A stretch of DNA of 64,000 nucleotides, from assembly GCA_963666415.2 (NCBI GenBank), contig CAXXPD010000003.1:2914001-2978000 (forward strand). Reading direction: 5' to 3'. Position 1 is the first letter of the stretch. Each line of letters begins with the position of its first letter. Source of the stretch: Bin87 sp963666415. GTDB lineage: Bacteria > Chloroflexota > Dehalococcoidia > Lucifugimonadales > UBA3495. Positions 10,439 through 19,462 of the stretch are shown piece after piece. The notes beneath the pieces were generated by a model. The model was not told where the DNA came from, did not search any database, and was given only the letters and a program-made list of their open reading frames with translations. The position numbers and the translations under genes were made by a program.

Positions 10439-12022
10439 TCACTGCTTGCCTCCCGCGCCGAACCCTAAAGTTTCTAGGTTATTCGCAATGACCTCGTCAA
10501 GCCTCTGGGCCTCCTTCTGCTGTTCCCGCCATTGATTTGCTAGACGAACCATCTTCTCCTCAAAAGGTTCGCCGTCGTCTTCGGTCGGCTCAGCACCGAC
10601 GTAACGGCCCGGCGTCAGCACGTGGCCGTGCCGGCTCACTTCGTCAAGCGTCGAACTCTTACAGAAGCCGGCCGCGTCGGCATAGTCGTCGGCTGCGTCC
10701 CTACCACGCCAAGCGTGGTAGGTATCAGCGATGCGAGCGATGTCCTCGTCGCCCAGTTCCCGGTGGGTCCGATCAACCATGTTACCCAGCTTCCGGGCAT
10801 CTATGAAAAGGATTTCTCCTCTCCTGTCGCGGTATTTTCCGTTGCGCCTGTCGCGGGCTAGAAACCACAGACACACAGGTATCTGGGTTGCGTAGAACAG
10901 CTGGCCCGGCAACGCCACCATGCAATCCACTAAGTCTGCCTCAATCAGGTTTCGGCGTATTTCGCCTTCGCCCGACTGACCCGACGACATGGAGCCGTTG
11001 GCCAGCACGAAACCTGCGACGCCGTTGGGTGCCAAGTGGTGCGCCATGTGCTGAACCCAAGCAAAGTTAGCATTGCTGGCCGGTGGAACTCCGTGCTGCC
11101 AACGTTGGTCGCCCTGGAGTCGGTTGCCACCCCAATCGGAGACGTTGAAAGGAAGGTTCGCCAAGATGTAGTCGGCCCGCAAGTCGGGATGGCGGTCATT
11201 GTGGAAGGTGTCGCCATGCTCAACCCCACCGTCAATCCCACGGATAGCCAGATTCATTTTGGACAAGCGCCAAGTTGTGTGGTTGGACTCCTGCCCGTAA
11301 ATCGAAATGGCGTCCTTAGCGCGACCGCCGTTTCCGTTCCCGTTGGAGTGTGCATCAACGAACGCTCGGGACTGCACGAACATACCGGCGGATCCGCAAC
11401 AAGGGTCGTACACGCGTCCACTGTAAGGTTCCAACATTTCCACTAGGAGCCTTACGACGCATCGGGGCGTGTAGAACTCGCCGCCGTTCTTGCCCTCGGC
11501 ACTGGCGAACCGTGACAGGAAATACTCATAGACCCTGCCCAGCACGTCCTGGGCGCGGGCCTCTGCGTCACCAACCTTGATGTTGCTGATCATGTCGATC
11601 AGCTGGCCCAGCCGTTGCTTGTCCAAAGCGGGGCGTGCGTACTCCTTGGGTAGTACGTCTTTGAGACTGGGATTATCCCGTTCGATGGCAACCATGGCAG
11701 CGTCCAACGTTTGCCCGATGCTCGGTTGCCGAGCCTGCGTTTGCACTTGCTGCCAGCGGGCTTCGGGTGGCACCCAAAAGATGTTGTCGGCACGGTACTC
11801 GTCGGGGTCATTGGGATCGGCGCCTGTTAGATGGCGGTTAGCTTCCAGCTTTGCTTTGACTTCGCCGAATGCGTCGGAGATGTACTTGAGGAAAATGAGG
11901 CCCAAGGCTACGTGCTTGTACTCGGCGGCGTCCATGCTGCCACGTAGCGTGTCGGCCATCCGCCACAGCTCGGCTTCGTAGCCTACCAACGCCCCGCTGT
12001 CGTTGGCCTGTTGAGTCGCCAT
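10439..12022 (-). CDS. hsdM: Type I restriction-modification methyltransferase subunit M
   Basis: Adenine N6-methyltransferase of the type I complex (two M with one S). N-terminal helical domain (LWRMADTLRGSM), then GEFYTPRCVVRLLVEML, motif I DPCCGSAGMF and motif IV. The chosen ATG (12020-12022) has GGGAGGA about 10 bases upstream; an ATG six codons earlier lacks one. The length of 527 residues is normal and the frame is intact. Motif IV reads ANLPFN rather than the usual ANPPFN. The CTT in place of CCT replaces the first of two prolines lining the target adenine, so activity is uncertain. It is the first gene of the operon and overlaps hsdS by ATGA. Confidence 0.92.
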   Translation of the reverse strand: MATQQANDSGALVGYEAELWRMADTLRGSMDAAEYKHVALGLIFLKYISDAFGEVKAKLEANRHLTGADPNDPDEYRADNIFWVPPEARWQQVQTQARQPSIGQTLDAAMVAIERDNPSLKDVLPKEYARPALDKQRLGQLIDMISNIKVGDAEARAQDVLGRVYEYFLSRFASAEGKNGGEFYTPRCVVRLLVEMLEPYSGRVYDPCCGSAGMFVQSRAFVDAHSNGNGNGGRAKDAISIYGQESNHTTWRLSKMNLAIRGIDGGVEHGDTFHNDRHPDLRADYILANLPFNVSDWGGNRLQGDQRWQHGVPPASNANFAWVQHMAHHLAPNGVAGFVLANGSMSSGQSGEGEIRRNLIEADLVDCMVALPGQLFYATQIPVCLWFLARDRRNGKYRDRRGEILFIDARKLGNMVDRTHRELGDEDIARIADTYHAWRGRDAADDYADAAGFCKSSTLDEVSRHGHVLTPGRYVGAEPTEDDGEPFEEKMVRLANQWREQQKEAQRLDEVIANNLETLGFGAGGKQ

Positions 12023-12264
12023 ATTGAATTGTCCTCCCATAGGGGTCTACTCACGGCGATTGTAGCATCAGGTTGCTCTACTCCTGTGACGTTGACGCAG
12101 GTGGGCCGGCTGCGAGGCAGCTGTGCCCGGCTGGAGACTTCCGATGCTTGTTAAGCCTCCGTCGGTAGCAGCGCTCGCTGCTTTGCGGTTCTCCTCTTGA
12201 GCACCGGTGGCACTGTCAGTTCCTCGGCCGTTAGCGTTGCGTCTTCGACCCGGCGCGGTTTGGG

Positions 12265-12380
12265 GATTCAGACGCCTGGCGACGCCCCGACTAGCAGCAC
12301 TTGGGCTTTCTGCCAGGTGCGTCTTTGAAATAGCGTGGCGAAGGGATTGGAACGGGTAAAATTACGTCCGGCAGCAAAAA
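12265..12380 (-). pseudogene. Remnant of an IS4/IS701-like transposase N-terminus
   Basis: In the gap between hsdM and the next gene, the minus strand reads LPDVILPV, then a frame change, then the equivalents of PFATLF and WxKAQVLLVGA. These are the first roughly 30 codons of the transposase found whole at 38492-39805, in diverged form. The bases on either side (12041-12264 and 12381-12494) hold no gene that I can recognise. It is a decayed relic of an older insertion. Confidence 0.6.
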
Positions 12381-12762
12381 GCGCGACCTCATGAATGTGT
12401 GCGGGTCCAGGTCGCCTAGTAGCAGCTTTGCGCCCTTTTTGCGTGATGTCCTACCCTCATCAGGCAATCCCGTTCACGCGAAGGAAACAGCCACGTGATA
12501 CTCAATGTTTGGCGGGTCTTGAGAGACCTCGCTGGGTACCACCACGGAATGATCATCATCACGATGCTGGTGCCGTTGATTTGGTCTGGGATCATCACTC
12601 TCTGGTTACCCAACGACCTCGTCTGGCGGGTCATACTCCACGTTGCTGCATGGCCAGCATTTTTCGTGTTAGCGGAGCTAGTACCGTTGCCAGGTAGATT
12701 TGTAATAATATGAGAAAGCAGCCATACTGGGGCATGATCTTTGTGTGAGGAAGTGCCCAGCC

Positions 12763-13233
12763 ATGGCTGCCATCAAGTATAAAGTAGAGCTGACCGAGGC
12801 CGAACGCTCCCGTCTCAATGAGGTTTCCCAGCGGGGCAAGGCGTCAGTGCGCACCGTGAAGCGTGCGCTGTCGCTGCTCAAGGCTGACCAGGGGCTTCGG
12901 GACCGTAAGATAGCCGATGTGCTGTTGGTCAACGCGGCCACGGTCGCCAGAGCGCGGAAGCGGTACGTGGAGGAAGGACTTGAGGCCGCCATCAATGACC
13001 GACCGCGGCCGGGCCAGGAGCGCAAGCTGGACGGCAAGCAGGAAGCGCACCTGATCGCCTTCGCGTGCCGCGCCGCGCCCGAAGGGCACACGCACTGGAC
13101 ACTCCAGTTGTTGGCCGACAAGGTGGTGGAGTTGGAGTTTGCCGAGAGCATCTCCCTGGAGACGGTGCGCCAGATACTCAAAAAAACGAACTCAAGCCCT
13201 GGAAGAAGAAAGAGTGGTGTATCCCCAAGGTGA
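12763..13233 (+). CDS. IS630-type transposase, orfA (type b)
   Basis: HTH half of the transposase: VELTEAERSRLNEVSQRG, then RKIADVLLVNAATVARARKR. GAGGAAG precedes the ATG at 12763. The frame reaches an A7 tract at 13180-13186 and would need slippage to continue into the catalytic half. Confidence 0.85.
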   Translation: MAAIKYKVELTEAERSRLNEVSQRGKASVRTVKRALSLLKADQGLRDRKIADVLLVNAATVARARKRYVEEGLEAAINDRPRPGQERKLDGKQEAHLIAFACRAAPEGHTHWTLQLLADKVVELEFAESISLETVRQILKKTNSSPGRRKSGVSPR

Positions 13234-13880
13234 GCGGGGAGTTCGTGGCGCGGATGGAGGACGTGCTGGACCTGTACCAACCGGAGTACAATCCGGAGCG
13301 TCCGGTAGTGTGTTTCGACGAGACCTCCAGGCAATTGACTGGGGAGGTGCGTCCGCCCATCGAGGCTGCCCCCGGACGGGTGGCACGCTATGACACCGAG
13401 TACCAGCGAAACGGGACCCGGAACCTGTTCATGATCTGCGAGCCGAAGGGTGGATGGAGACATGTGGAGGTGACCGAGCGCCGCACTGCCGTGGACTTCG
13501 CGCACCAGATGCGGTGGCTGGTGGACGAGGCCTACCCTGATGCCGAGGTGGTCAGGCTGGTACTGGACAACCTCAACACCCACCAGCTCGGCTCGCTCTA
13601 CGAAGCATTTGAGCCGTGCGAAGCTCGGCGCATCGCCCAACGCCTCGAGTTTCATTACACTCCTACGCATGGCAGCTGGCTGAACATGGCTGAGATCGAG
13701 TTGAGCGTCTTCAGCAGAGGGTGTCTGAACCGCCGTATCAGCGATGAGCCGGAGCTGCGGCGAGAGGTTGCGGCGCTCGAACGCGAGCGCAACGCAGCAA
13801 AATCAGCCATAGACTGGCGGTTTACCACCCAAGATGCTCGCCGTAAGCTCCAGCATATCTACCCTACAAAACCAGATTGA
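13180..13880 (+). CDS. IS630-type transposase, orfB (type b)
   Basis: DDE half entered after the A7 tract. PVVCFDETSRQ, LVLDNLNTHQ and WLNMAEIELS carry the three acidic residues. The frame is intact to the stop at 13880, in contrast to copy 3 at 59345, which has a two-base insertion. This is therefore the likely functional source of type b elements in the window. Confidence 0.85.
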
Positions 13881-14424
13881 CACGGTACTAGCTGTGGCTC
13901 TCGCGGTGCGAAGGGACAGATCCGCAGCACAGCAGTTTGTATTAAAGAAAGTAGACGCAGTTTCAGACGAAGTCCGCACATTGAGAGCTCAACATGAGGA
14001 TATTAGAGAGCAGCATAGGAATCTGATAGAGAATCTTCGGCGACAGATTGAAGCCCAGGACGAGGTTTTTAGGTCCGGGTTCGAAGGGTTGAGGGTGGTT
14101 CTCCCAGGGCGGAGGTTCTCAGTAAATGCTGGACCTATTGTCTGGAACTTTGATCTACCTGAGCCCACTGCTAATAGGACCGAGGGGGGAAGCAAGTTGG
14201 TGCGCCTTCGTCGGTTGTTGCAACGCTTCGGGCGTTGGCTAAAGGAAACGGTGTGGGAGAAACGGGACCACCAGTAGGTGTCTGGGCGCCTACGAGACCG
14301 TCTAGTGCGATGTAACAAAATTGTCCCTTCCGTTACACACCAGGCTATGACGACCTCGATCCGCCGTAGGCGACTCCGTGGCACGTCTCGCCAACCGACT
14401 CGGTCTCAGAACCATGGCAAACGC

Positions 14425-14610
14425 CGGTGGATGCCCTCAATTCTTGCGCTGGGAGCACGCAGAGCCCCTTAGCGAGTCCTTACGGGATATTTGCCTTGGT
14501 CCAGAATAGGGCGGCACAGCGGCTCTGGTGCGTGAAGTGGTCGCTGTGTGAGACGCCGGAGCCGTAGACGCCATTTGTTCCAGTTCCTGGCAGCCTGCTG
14601 GCGATTGTCG
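14425..14610. other. Dispersed structured element, copy R1 (partial)
   Basis: The 455 bases from 14278 to 14732 have no convincing gene. Within them a stretch shares the phrases CTTGCGCTGGG, CACGCAGAGCCCCTTAGCGAG and CGGCTCTGGTGC, in order, with the better-preserved copies at 22555-22817 and 23965-24214. The later hairpins of those copies are not recognisable here, so R1 is partial or more diverged. It lies just downstream of the lipoprotein gene, as the others lie downstream of minus-strand genes. Confidence 0.5.
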
Positions 14611-15158
14611 CGCCGCAGCTGTTCATTTTCGCCGTCGGTAGCCCTGCCTTGGGCTCCAACGATTCAGGATGAATCTCTTATTTGCCGTGAGCGTGCGTAG
14701 CTTCACTCCCCACGGGACCTGAGGTGCCGTGCCTATGGCCTGTAAGACGGGTAGCATTGCACTATCACGTTCCACGCGTACAGTTCACTGGCCCACTCGA
14801 AGTCGGTTTCTTCTTTTCGACTGAGCTGGTTGATTTCGCATCGTGGGTTGTATGTGGCCGGTGGTTCTGGCATTTGGCTCTTGCAACGCCATACGGCGGC
14901 GCCCATAGCCACCTGTCTGTCGTAATTCTCGTTAACTTGAGCGTAAACGTCTCCAAGGCAAGTTGAGTAGACGTCGTCGTCGATTTGGGTGTGCGGTTGC
15001 CATTCGGGCAGGCACTGCATGGTCGCGTGCCACACGCGTAGGTCCTCTGGCCATTCGGGATATAGTTCCTCGGTTTCGGCTAGGTGGTCGAGATTGCAGC
15101 GCAGCCGGTGCGTATCCGGTGGCTCCGGCAGGTAGCCTTGGCATAGCCAAGCACTAAC

Positions 15159-16871
15159 CCCCAATCCACCGAAAAGATGAGTGTCGCGGTGTGCTGAAGG
15201 GGTAAGAAAGTGCTCCTGTGCATCTGGGATAATGGCTTTTGAAACAGGAAACCGTCCCCAGGCCAGGAGCACCCAAAAGATGCTAGCAGATGACCACCCC
15301 GACCGCATCCAAATCGCCTTTGACGACCACCGCCTGGTGGCCAATGCTGGGCTGATCCTGCCAGCCACGCTGGGCCGGCATCTGGGCCGGCCCGAACTGG
15401 TTGACCGGCACCTGGACCTGGGTCGCGCCCCAGGCCGAGCCAACACCGGCGACAAGGTGATGACGCTGGTGGCTTCTGCTCTGGCCGGAGGAGACTGCAT
15501 TGACGACGCCGACGTGCTGCGCACCGGCGGGACGGCTAGCGCCATCGGCTGCGTAGTCAAGGCGCCATCCACCCTGGGGACCTTCCTGCGCAGTTTCCGG
15601 TGGGGCCACGTCCGCCAACTGGATCGGGTCAGCCGGGAGCTGCTGGCCCGGGCCTGGTCGGCTGGGGCCGGACCCGGCGACGGGCCGTTGACCATCGACC
15701 TGGACTCCACCATCTGCGAGACATACGGTCTGGCCAAGGAGGGGGCGCGCGACCACGGCTACACCGGCCAGCGAGGCTATCACCCGCTGCTGGCCATTGC
15801 CGCCGGAACCGGCGACGTGCTGATGGCTCGGCTGCGCAAGGGCCGCGCCAACACCGTTCGGGGCGCCGCTCACTTTCTACGCGAGACGGTGGGGCGGGTA
15901 CGCTACGGCGGGGCCAGTGGACAACTCACGGTGCGGGCTGACAGCGGCTTCTACACCCACGCCATCGTCGCCGTCTGCCGCAAGATGGATGTGCGCTACT
16001 CCATCACCGTCCGCCAGCATAAAAGCCTGCGGAATATCATCGAGGCCATACCCGAGACTGACTGGACGCCGATTCCCTACTGGATGGACGGCGCCGCCGA
16101 CGTGGCGGAGACCACCTACGTCCCCTTCCAGGATGAGCCCGACGCCGCACCGGTGCGGCTCATCGTCCGGCGGGTGAAGCCCACGCCCGGCTCCCAGCTG
16201 GCCCTCTTCGCCAGCTACCGCTATCACGGCTGCATCACCGACCGAGACGGGGACACCCTGGAACTGGAGGCCGACCATCGGCGCCACGCCGAGATCGAGA
16301 ACGCCATCCGAGACCTCAAGTACGGCGTCGGGCTCAACCATCTCCTCTCAGGCCGCTTCGCCGCCAACGGCGCCTGGCTGGCGGTGCAGGTGATGGCCCA
16401 CAACCTGGCCCGCTGGACCGCGCGCATCGGTCTGGGTGAGCAACTGGTAACCACCAAGACCCTCCGACGACGTTTCTTCTCCCTCGCCGGACGGCTCACC
16501 CGCTCGGCGCGCCGCCTCACTTTGCATCTGCCCCAGCGCTGGCCCTGGAAAAACCAGTTCAGTCGCGCCTTGGCTCGATTGCGAGCAATTCCACTCCCAG
16601 CCTGACGGCGGCCGTCTGCCACTGACCCGCCATCCGGCCATCTGACCGTTCCCGCCAACTCGCGCCAACCCAGCCCGCGAAGGGCACTCCTTGCCCACCG
16701 CATCTCGAATTACGCCCGCCATGGCCACTGCGGGCCGCCATCATCGTGTCTGGGTGCCTACTTCACGCCGCCCTCATCCCCATCTATTGGAACTTGGCCT
16801 AGCCTGTTCGCCCTCCCTTGCCCATCAACCCTAGTGTCAACTCCAGCGTACATCGCTTCGGTGGATTCGGG
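15159..16871 (+). mobile_element. IS1380-family element, copy B (1,713 bp)
   Basis: Starts CCCCAATCCACCG and ends CGGTGGATTCGGG, flanked by CTAAC at 15154-15158 and 16872-16876. Complete and uninterrupted. The 266 bases after the transposase are non-coding. Confidence 0.92.
15280..16605 (+). CDS. IS1380-family transposase
   Basis: 441 residues from the ATG at 15280. DDE-group transposase with TIDLDSTICETYG (about residue 140), VRADSGFYTHAI (about 215), a Pro-rich insertion and the C-terminal EIENAIRDLKYGVGLNHLLS helix carrying the catalytic Glu. A CTAG follows the start codon immediately; this is the site used by the nested IS630 in copy A. An upstream extension of the frame to 15181 runs through the terminal inverted repeat and is unlikely to be translated. 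Likely active. Confidence 0.92.
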   Translation: MLADDHPDRIQIAFDDHRLVANAGLILPATLGRHLGRPELVDRHLDLGRAPGRANTGDKVMTLVASALAGGDCIDDADVLRTGGTASAIGCVVKAPSTLGTFLRSFRWGHVRQLDRVSRELLARAWSAGAGPGDGPLTIDLDSTICETYGLAKEGARDHGYTGQRGYHPLLAIAAGTGDVLMARLRKGRANTVRGAAHFLRETVGRVRYGGASGQLTVRADSGFYTHAIVAVCRKMDVRYSITVRQHKSLRNIIEAIPETDWTPIPYWMDGAADVAETTYVPFQDEPDAAPVRLIVRRVKPTPGSQLALFASYRYHGCITDRDGDTLELEADHRRHAEIENAIRDLKYGVGLNHLLSGRFAANGAWLAVQVMAHNLARWTARIGLGEQLVTTKTLRRRFFSLAGRLTRSARRLTLHLPQRWPWKNQFSRALARLRAIPLPA

Positions 16872-17715
16872 CTAACGCCTACTACCAGTTCGTCATTTCC
16901 GAGCGTTTCCCTGTAGGAAAGATATGCGTTGTCTAGGCACGCGCTGTAGGGCGTTGGCGTAATGCTGGAGTTCCTTCCAATATGGGTGGCGTCGGCCGTG
17001 GGCGGCGGGTCGTAGTTCGCCACGGCGTGCCAGTAATGTAGGAGGTCGTCCCATTCTGGGTAGCGTGCCTCTGTTATTTCGATTTGGTCCAATTTGCACC
17101 GTGCGGGGTTTGACGTGGGCACGACCTCCGGTTGCAGATGGCGACAGTACCAAGTGCCTGCGGCTAGCCAATGATAGGCGTCGTAATCGTCGGCGGCGCG
17201 CAGGTAGACCTCGTCCAAGCATTGACCGTAGCCTGGGTAGTCTAGGACCGGCGTGCTGACTTGTGCCCGTTGTGTATCGGTTGTGGGTTGTTCATCCTGC
17301 CGTCTCGTCTCTGCGGGCCTCGTCGTTTCGCTCACTGCAGTGGCATATGGGGCGGGTGGGTCGTCCGTCGATTTCGCGCTGGATTGACTCTCTGCTCCGG
17401 ACTCGCATACGTCGTCAATCCCGGCTCGATTGAGAGCTTGCTGCAACGCTGCTCGCTCCAGGGCGTTCAGTCCTTCGGGATTTCTTAGCTGGTCGATGAC
17501 GCTGTCTGGTAGCCCAGCGTCTTCCGCAGCCTCGATGCACTCCGATGGTGCCGCGTTGAAGAAGGAGCAGGCCGTGACTAGGCTGATCACCATGGCGACG
17601 GCCGCTGCTCGTGCTGTGTTCTTGAATCTCATTGGTTGGCTTCACCTCGATAGCTGGTTGGTTCGCCGGCACAACATGCTTGCCTGTTGCTGAGAGCGAC
17701 TGCTGGTCAGGGATC

Positions 17716-17766
17716 GTGAGCACGAAAAAAGGCTGGCTCATTGAGTCGGCCCTCTTCGGGCCAGGG
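17716..17766 (-). terminator. Rho-independent terminator candidate
   Basis: On the minus strand a GGCCCGAAGAGGGCC hairpin nested in CTGGC...GCCAG is followed by CCTTTTTT. It lies between the HTH gene (stop 17892) and the lipoprotein start (17632), so it would end the upstream transcript or attenuate the lipoprotein gene. Confidence 0.5.
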
Positions 17767-17891
17767 TTGTTGAAAACCCCGCTTATCTAGAGATCACGGT
17801 TGAAGTACCTGGTACGCCAGGGTTTCTCGTACGCGTGGGGCTAATTTGACACTGGCCGTTGGCGTAGGCACCACCAAATCAGGGTTTACCA

Positions 17892-18689
17892 CTACTTGGC
17901 TTTCTTACCGGCCGCCTGCTGGCGATTGTCGCGCCGCTGTTTTCTCTTGCGCTTGTTGTCGGCGGCTCGCTGGCGACGCTCCATCTCTTCCTGTGGAACG
18001 TTCTTCCATCTGACGGCTCGCTGTCTGACGCCGGATTCCACTATGAATTTTCCGGCTTGGAATGGTGTGATTCCCAGTATGTCTGCTGCTTCGTCGGCCG
18101 TTAGTCCAGTGTCGTAGAGAGTTCTGGCCGAAAGGCGGACCTGATGCCGCTGTGCACGCTCTGCTCGTTCCAGTTCGTGGCGTTGCGCAGCCGTCTGTCT
18201 GGCCGTTTCGGCTGCGTGCAGTTGACGTTGTGCTCTGGTGGCTGATTCGGCTCTCTGCTCGGGAGTTCTGAGGTAGCGTCGGAGGGTAGCCTCCGACACG
18301 CCGAGTTCCTGGGCAATTTGTTTGCGTGGTACGCCAAGCACGTTCTGCACCTGCGCCACCGCTTCTCGTTGTTCAAAGGCTGTTCGTTGAGTGTCCAACG
18401 GTACAGGTGGGATGCTGCGGAATGTTCCCGTGCTGTTGAGGTCTTCGGCTGGGATTGGGCGGCGGCTATTTTTGCCGCCGCGTCTTCGCCTCTGGAACCA
18501 GGGGTCTTGCTCTGCTTGCTCCACCCTGTGAACGTCGTAGAGGAGCATTGGTGCCGCGTTCTTGTAGTGTGGGTTGTCGGTCGTCCAGTCGGCCATGCCG
18601 AGAAATTCGTGTACCGTTTTGTCGGTCCATCCTCTGGACTTCAGGCCTGAGATGCTGATGCGTCCAGATTCTCCTGGCTTGAAATTCAT
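17892..18689 (-). CDS. Putative DNA-binding protein with two HTH motifs
   Basis: 265 residues from the ATG at 18687-18689. The N-terminal 60 residues (ISGLKSRGWTDKTVHEFLGM ... NPHYKNAAPMLLYDVHRVE) match a small domain that I have seen in plasmid- and phage-borne proteins of unknown function. The middle has an HTH (PRKQIAQELGVSEATLRRYL), then a long Arg/Glu/Ala coiled coil. A second HTH-like unit follows (TADEAADILGITPFQAGKFI), and the tail is strongly basic. It may be a regulator or a replication/partition accessory protein of the mobile block. The upstream small frame ends TAG-C-ATG, suggesting translational coupling. Confidence 0.7.
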   Translation of the reverse strand: MNFKPGESGRISISGLKSRGWTDKTVHEFLGMADWTTDNPHYKNAAPMLLYDVHRVEQAEQDPWFQRRRRGGKNSRRPIPAEDLNSTGTFRSIPPVPLDTQRTAFEQREAVAQVQNVLGVPRKQIAQELGVSEATLRRYLRTPEQRAESATRAQRQLHAAETARQTAAQRHELERAERAQRHQVRLSARTLYDTGLTADEAADILGITPFQAGKFIVESGVRQRAVRWKNVPQEEMERRQRAADNKRKRKQRRDNRQQAAGKKAK

Positions 18690-18690
18690 G

Positions 18691-18909
18691 CTACTGGGCA
18701 ATGCCGGCGACGCCGGCTTCTCCGTTGGTAGTCAGCTCATGACCTCGTTGCAGCTTTCGCGGTTCCAGCAGGCCCGCCGAGAGGCTGAAACTGGTGTCTG
18801 GTGGTCTTTGACCTATACGGCCACCGCAAGAGGTGTACGCGGCTGTGTGGGCACGTTTGATACGGCGGGCTTCGGCCCACTCACGTTGGGTTCGCTGCCG
18901 GGAGGCCAA
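18691..18909 (-). CDS. Possible small basic protein coupled to the HTH gene
   Basis: An open frame whose TAG (18691-18693) is one base from the ATG of the HTH gene. The only candidate start is a TTG at 18907-18909, without a good ribosome binding site. The 72-residue product begins with a basic helix (RQRTQREWAEARRIKRAHTA). No family recognised. Reported because of the tight junction; it could be chance. The remainder of 18910-19175 contains only the terminator below. Confidence 0.3.
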   Translation of the reverse strand: MASRQRTQREWAEARRIKRAHTAAYTSCGGRIGQRPPDTSFSLSAGLLEPRKLQRGHELTTNGEAGVAGIAQ

Positions 18910-19076
18910 AGTGGTGGCAGTCGTTCGACTTCTGGGTAAACCTGCTTGCTGGTCCGTACTGGGTACTGCAGCGAAATGGGGTGCAAGTCAGGTGACTGGC
19001 TTATCCTTTGATTTTATCTTCGGGTGAGTTTGGCAATTTTCTTATCTGCGGCCGGAGTGCCTCAGTTTCTGCATTT

Positions 19077-19098
19077 GGGCCGCTCTGGGGCCCTTTTT
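19077..19098 (+). terminator. Rho-independent terminator on the plus strand
   Basis: GGGCC, a 7-base loop, GGCCC, then seven T. A textbook terminator, but no plus-strand gene ends before it. Either a small plus-strand RNA is made from about 18900-19080 or the site is fortuitous. Confidence 0.5.
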
Positions 19099-19175
19099 TT
19101 GCTCCGGTGTATGTTTCCCTACCGCGGTGAAAACAGGGCCTCAGCGTGGCTGATTTGCCGCGGTTGGTGTCGCTT

Positions 19176-19394
19176 TCAGGCAACCATTTCTTCGTAGCCG
19201 TCGAACGGGTCGGACGCGGCGGATGGTGCATCGTGAAACACCAACGGGGGCAGTGAGGTCGTAAGTTCGGCCAAGAAGCTGGCGTCAATGGGAGCCGCCA
19301 TCAATCCGACAAATCCGAGCCGTTCGGCCGCCATCAGGACCGCGGGTGCAGGGTCCCGTTCGCCGTTCAGCCATCTGGCGACTTCAACAACCAT
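19176..19394 (-). CDS. Small hypothetical protein, 72 aa
   Basis: Follows the 585-residue zinc-binding gene by 68 bases on the same strand. Starting at the ATG at 19392-19394 it encodes MVVEVARWLNGERDPA, an Ala-rich middle and an acidic end. The same frame is open further upstream and overlaps the previous gene, so a longer product is possible. Composition is protein-like. No motif recognised. Confidence 0.45.
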   Translation of the reverse strand: MVVEVARWLNGERDPAPAVLMAAERLGFVGLMAAPIDASFLAELTTSLPPLVFHDAPSAASDPFDGYEEMVA

Positions 19395-19462
19395 CTCTTT
19401 GGGTCCTAGAAACGCGGCCGGAAACCCCGATGCTTCGGGAAATGGGGTATTCCCTACGCCGA

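Larger units (their letters stand above)
6158..10442 (-). pseudogene. hsdS: Type I restriction specificity subunit, frameshifted and split by IS1380
   Basis: DNA-recognition subunit. The start ATG overlaps the hsdM stop (ATGA, 10439-10442). The first target-recognition domain and a central conserved helix (ELNRQINETLEQMA) are followed by the second domain opening WDVQALGSFGQIITGKTP. At 9633-9639 a G7 tract (minus strand) shifts the frame. One additional G would continue into DVPFLRIPDMHGN and the second domain. At 9198 an IS1380 element interrupts the C-terminal conserved helix. Removing 6246-9197 and one CTAAG copy rejoins NEQQNQTLAVQRDTLLPRLL and ends at a TGA, 6158-6160. With the added G the gene is exactly 443 codons. 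See the findings for the possibility that the G tract is phase-variable. Confidence 0.9.
12681..13888 (+). mobile_element. IS630-family element type b, copy 2 (1,208 bp)
   Basis: Ends GTACCGTTGCC and (reverse) GTACCGTGTCAATC, TA duplicated at 12679-12680 and 13889-13890, in a CTAG. Same subtype as 59345-60554; distinct from, but related to, type a. Confidence 0.9.
12495..14277 (+). pseudogene. Small membrane/coiled-coil protein, split by IS630
   Basis: Begins at 12495 (ATC AA... alternative ATG-like start TTG/ATA region; first Met-equivalent of the frame). It encodes two hydrophobic segments (IIITMLVPLIWSGIITLWLP and VILHVAAWPAFFVLAELAVA), then a coiled coil rich in Glu, Gln and Arg (VDAVSDEVRTLRAQHEDIRE), then a short C-terminal domain (FSVNAGPIVWNFDLPEP) and a basic tail. 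The IS630 at 12681-13888 splits it at a CTAG. With the element and one TA removed the frame is continuous over 191 codons. No known family is recognised. The topology suggests a membrane-anchored protein with a cytoplasmic coiled coil. The exact start is uncertain. Confidence 0.65.
14733..17632 (-). pseudogene. Lipoprotein with three Cys-rich repeats, split by IS1380
   Basis: The N-terminus has a basic-hydrophobic signal peptide ending LVTACS, with lipobox Cys22, so export and lipid anchoring are expected. A short helical domain (residues about 30-75) and a Thr/Pro/Gln-rich linker (about 80-130) follow. Then come three tandem repeats of about 80 residues with the pattern CL(D/G)..Y ... W.C ... 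RC.(L/I)(D/N)Q(L/I) ... (E/D)(F/P)EW...L..W. The IS1380 copy B (15159-16871) cuts the second repeat after ELVVG. Removing it and one CTAAC restores GVSAWLCQGYLPEPPD and a frame of 394 codons. I do not recognise the repeat. The even spacing of Cys suggests disulphide-stabilised extracytoplasmic modules. Function unknown. Confidence 0.8.
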
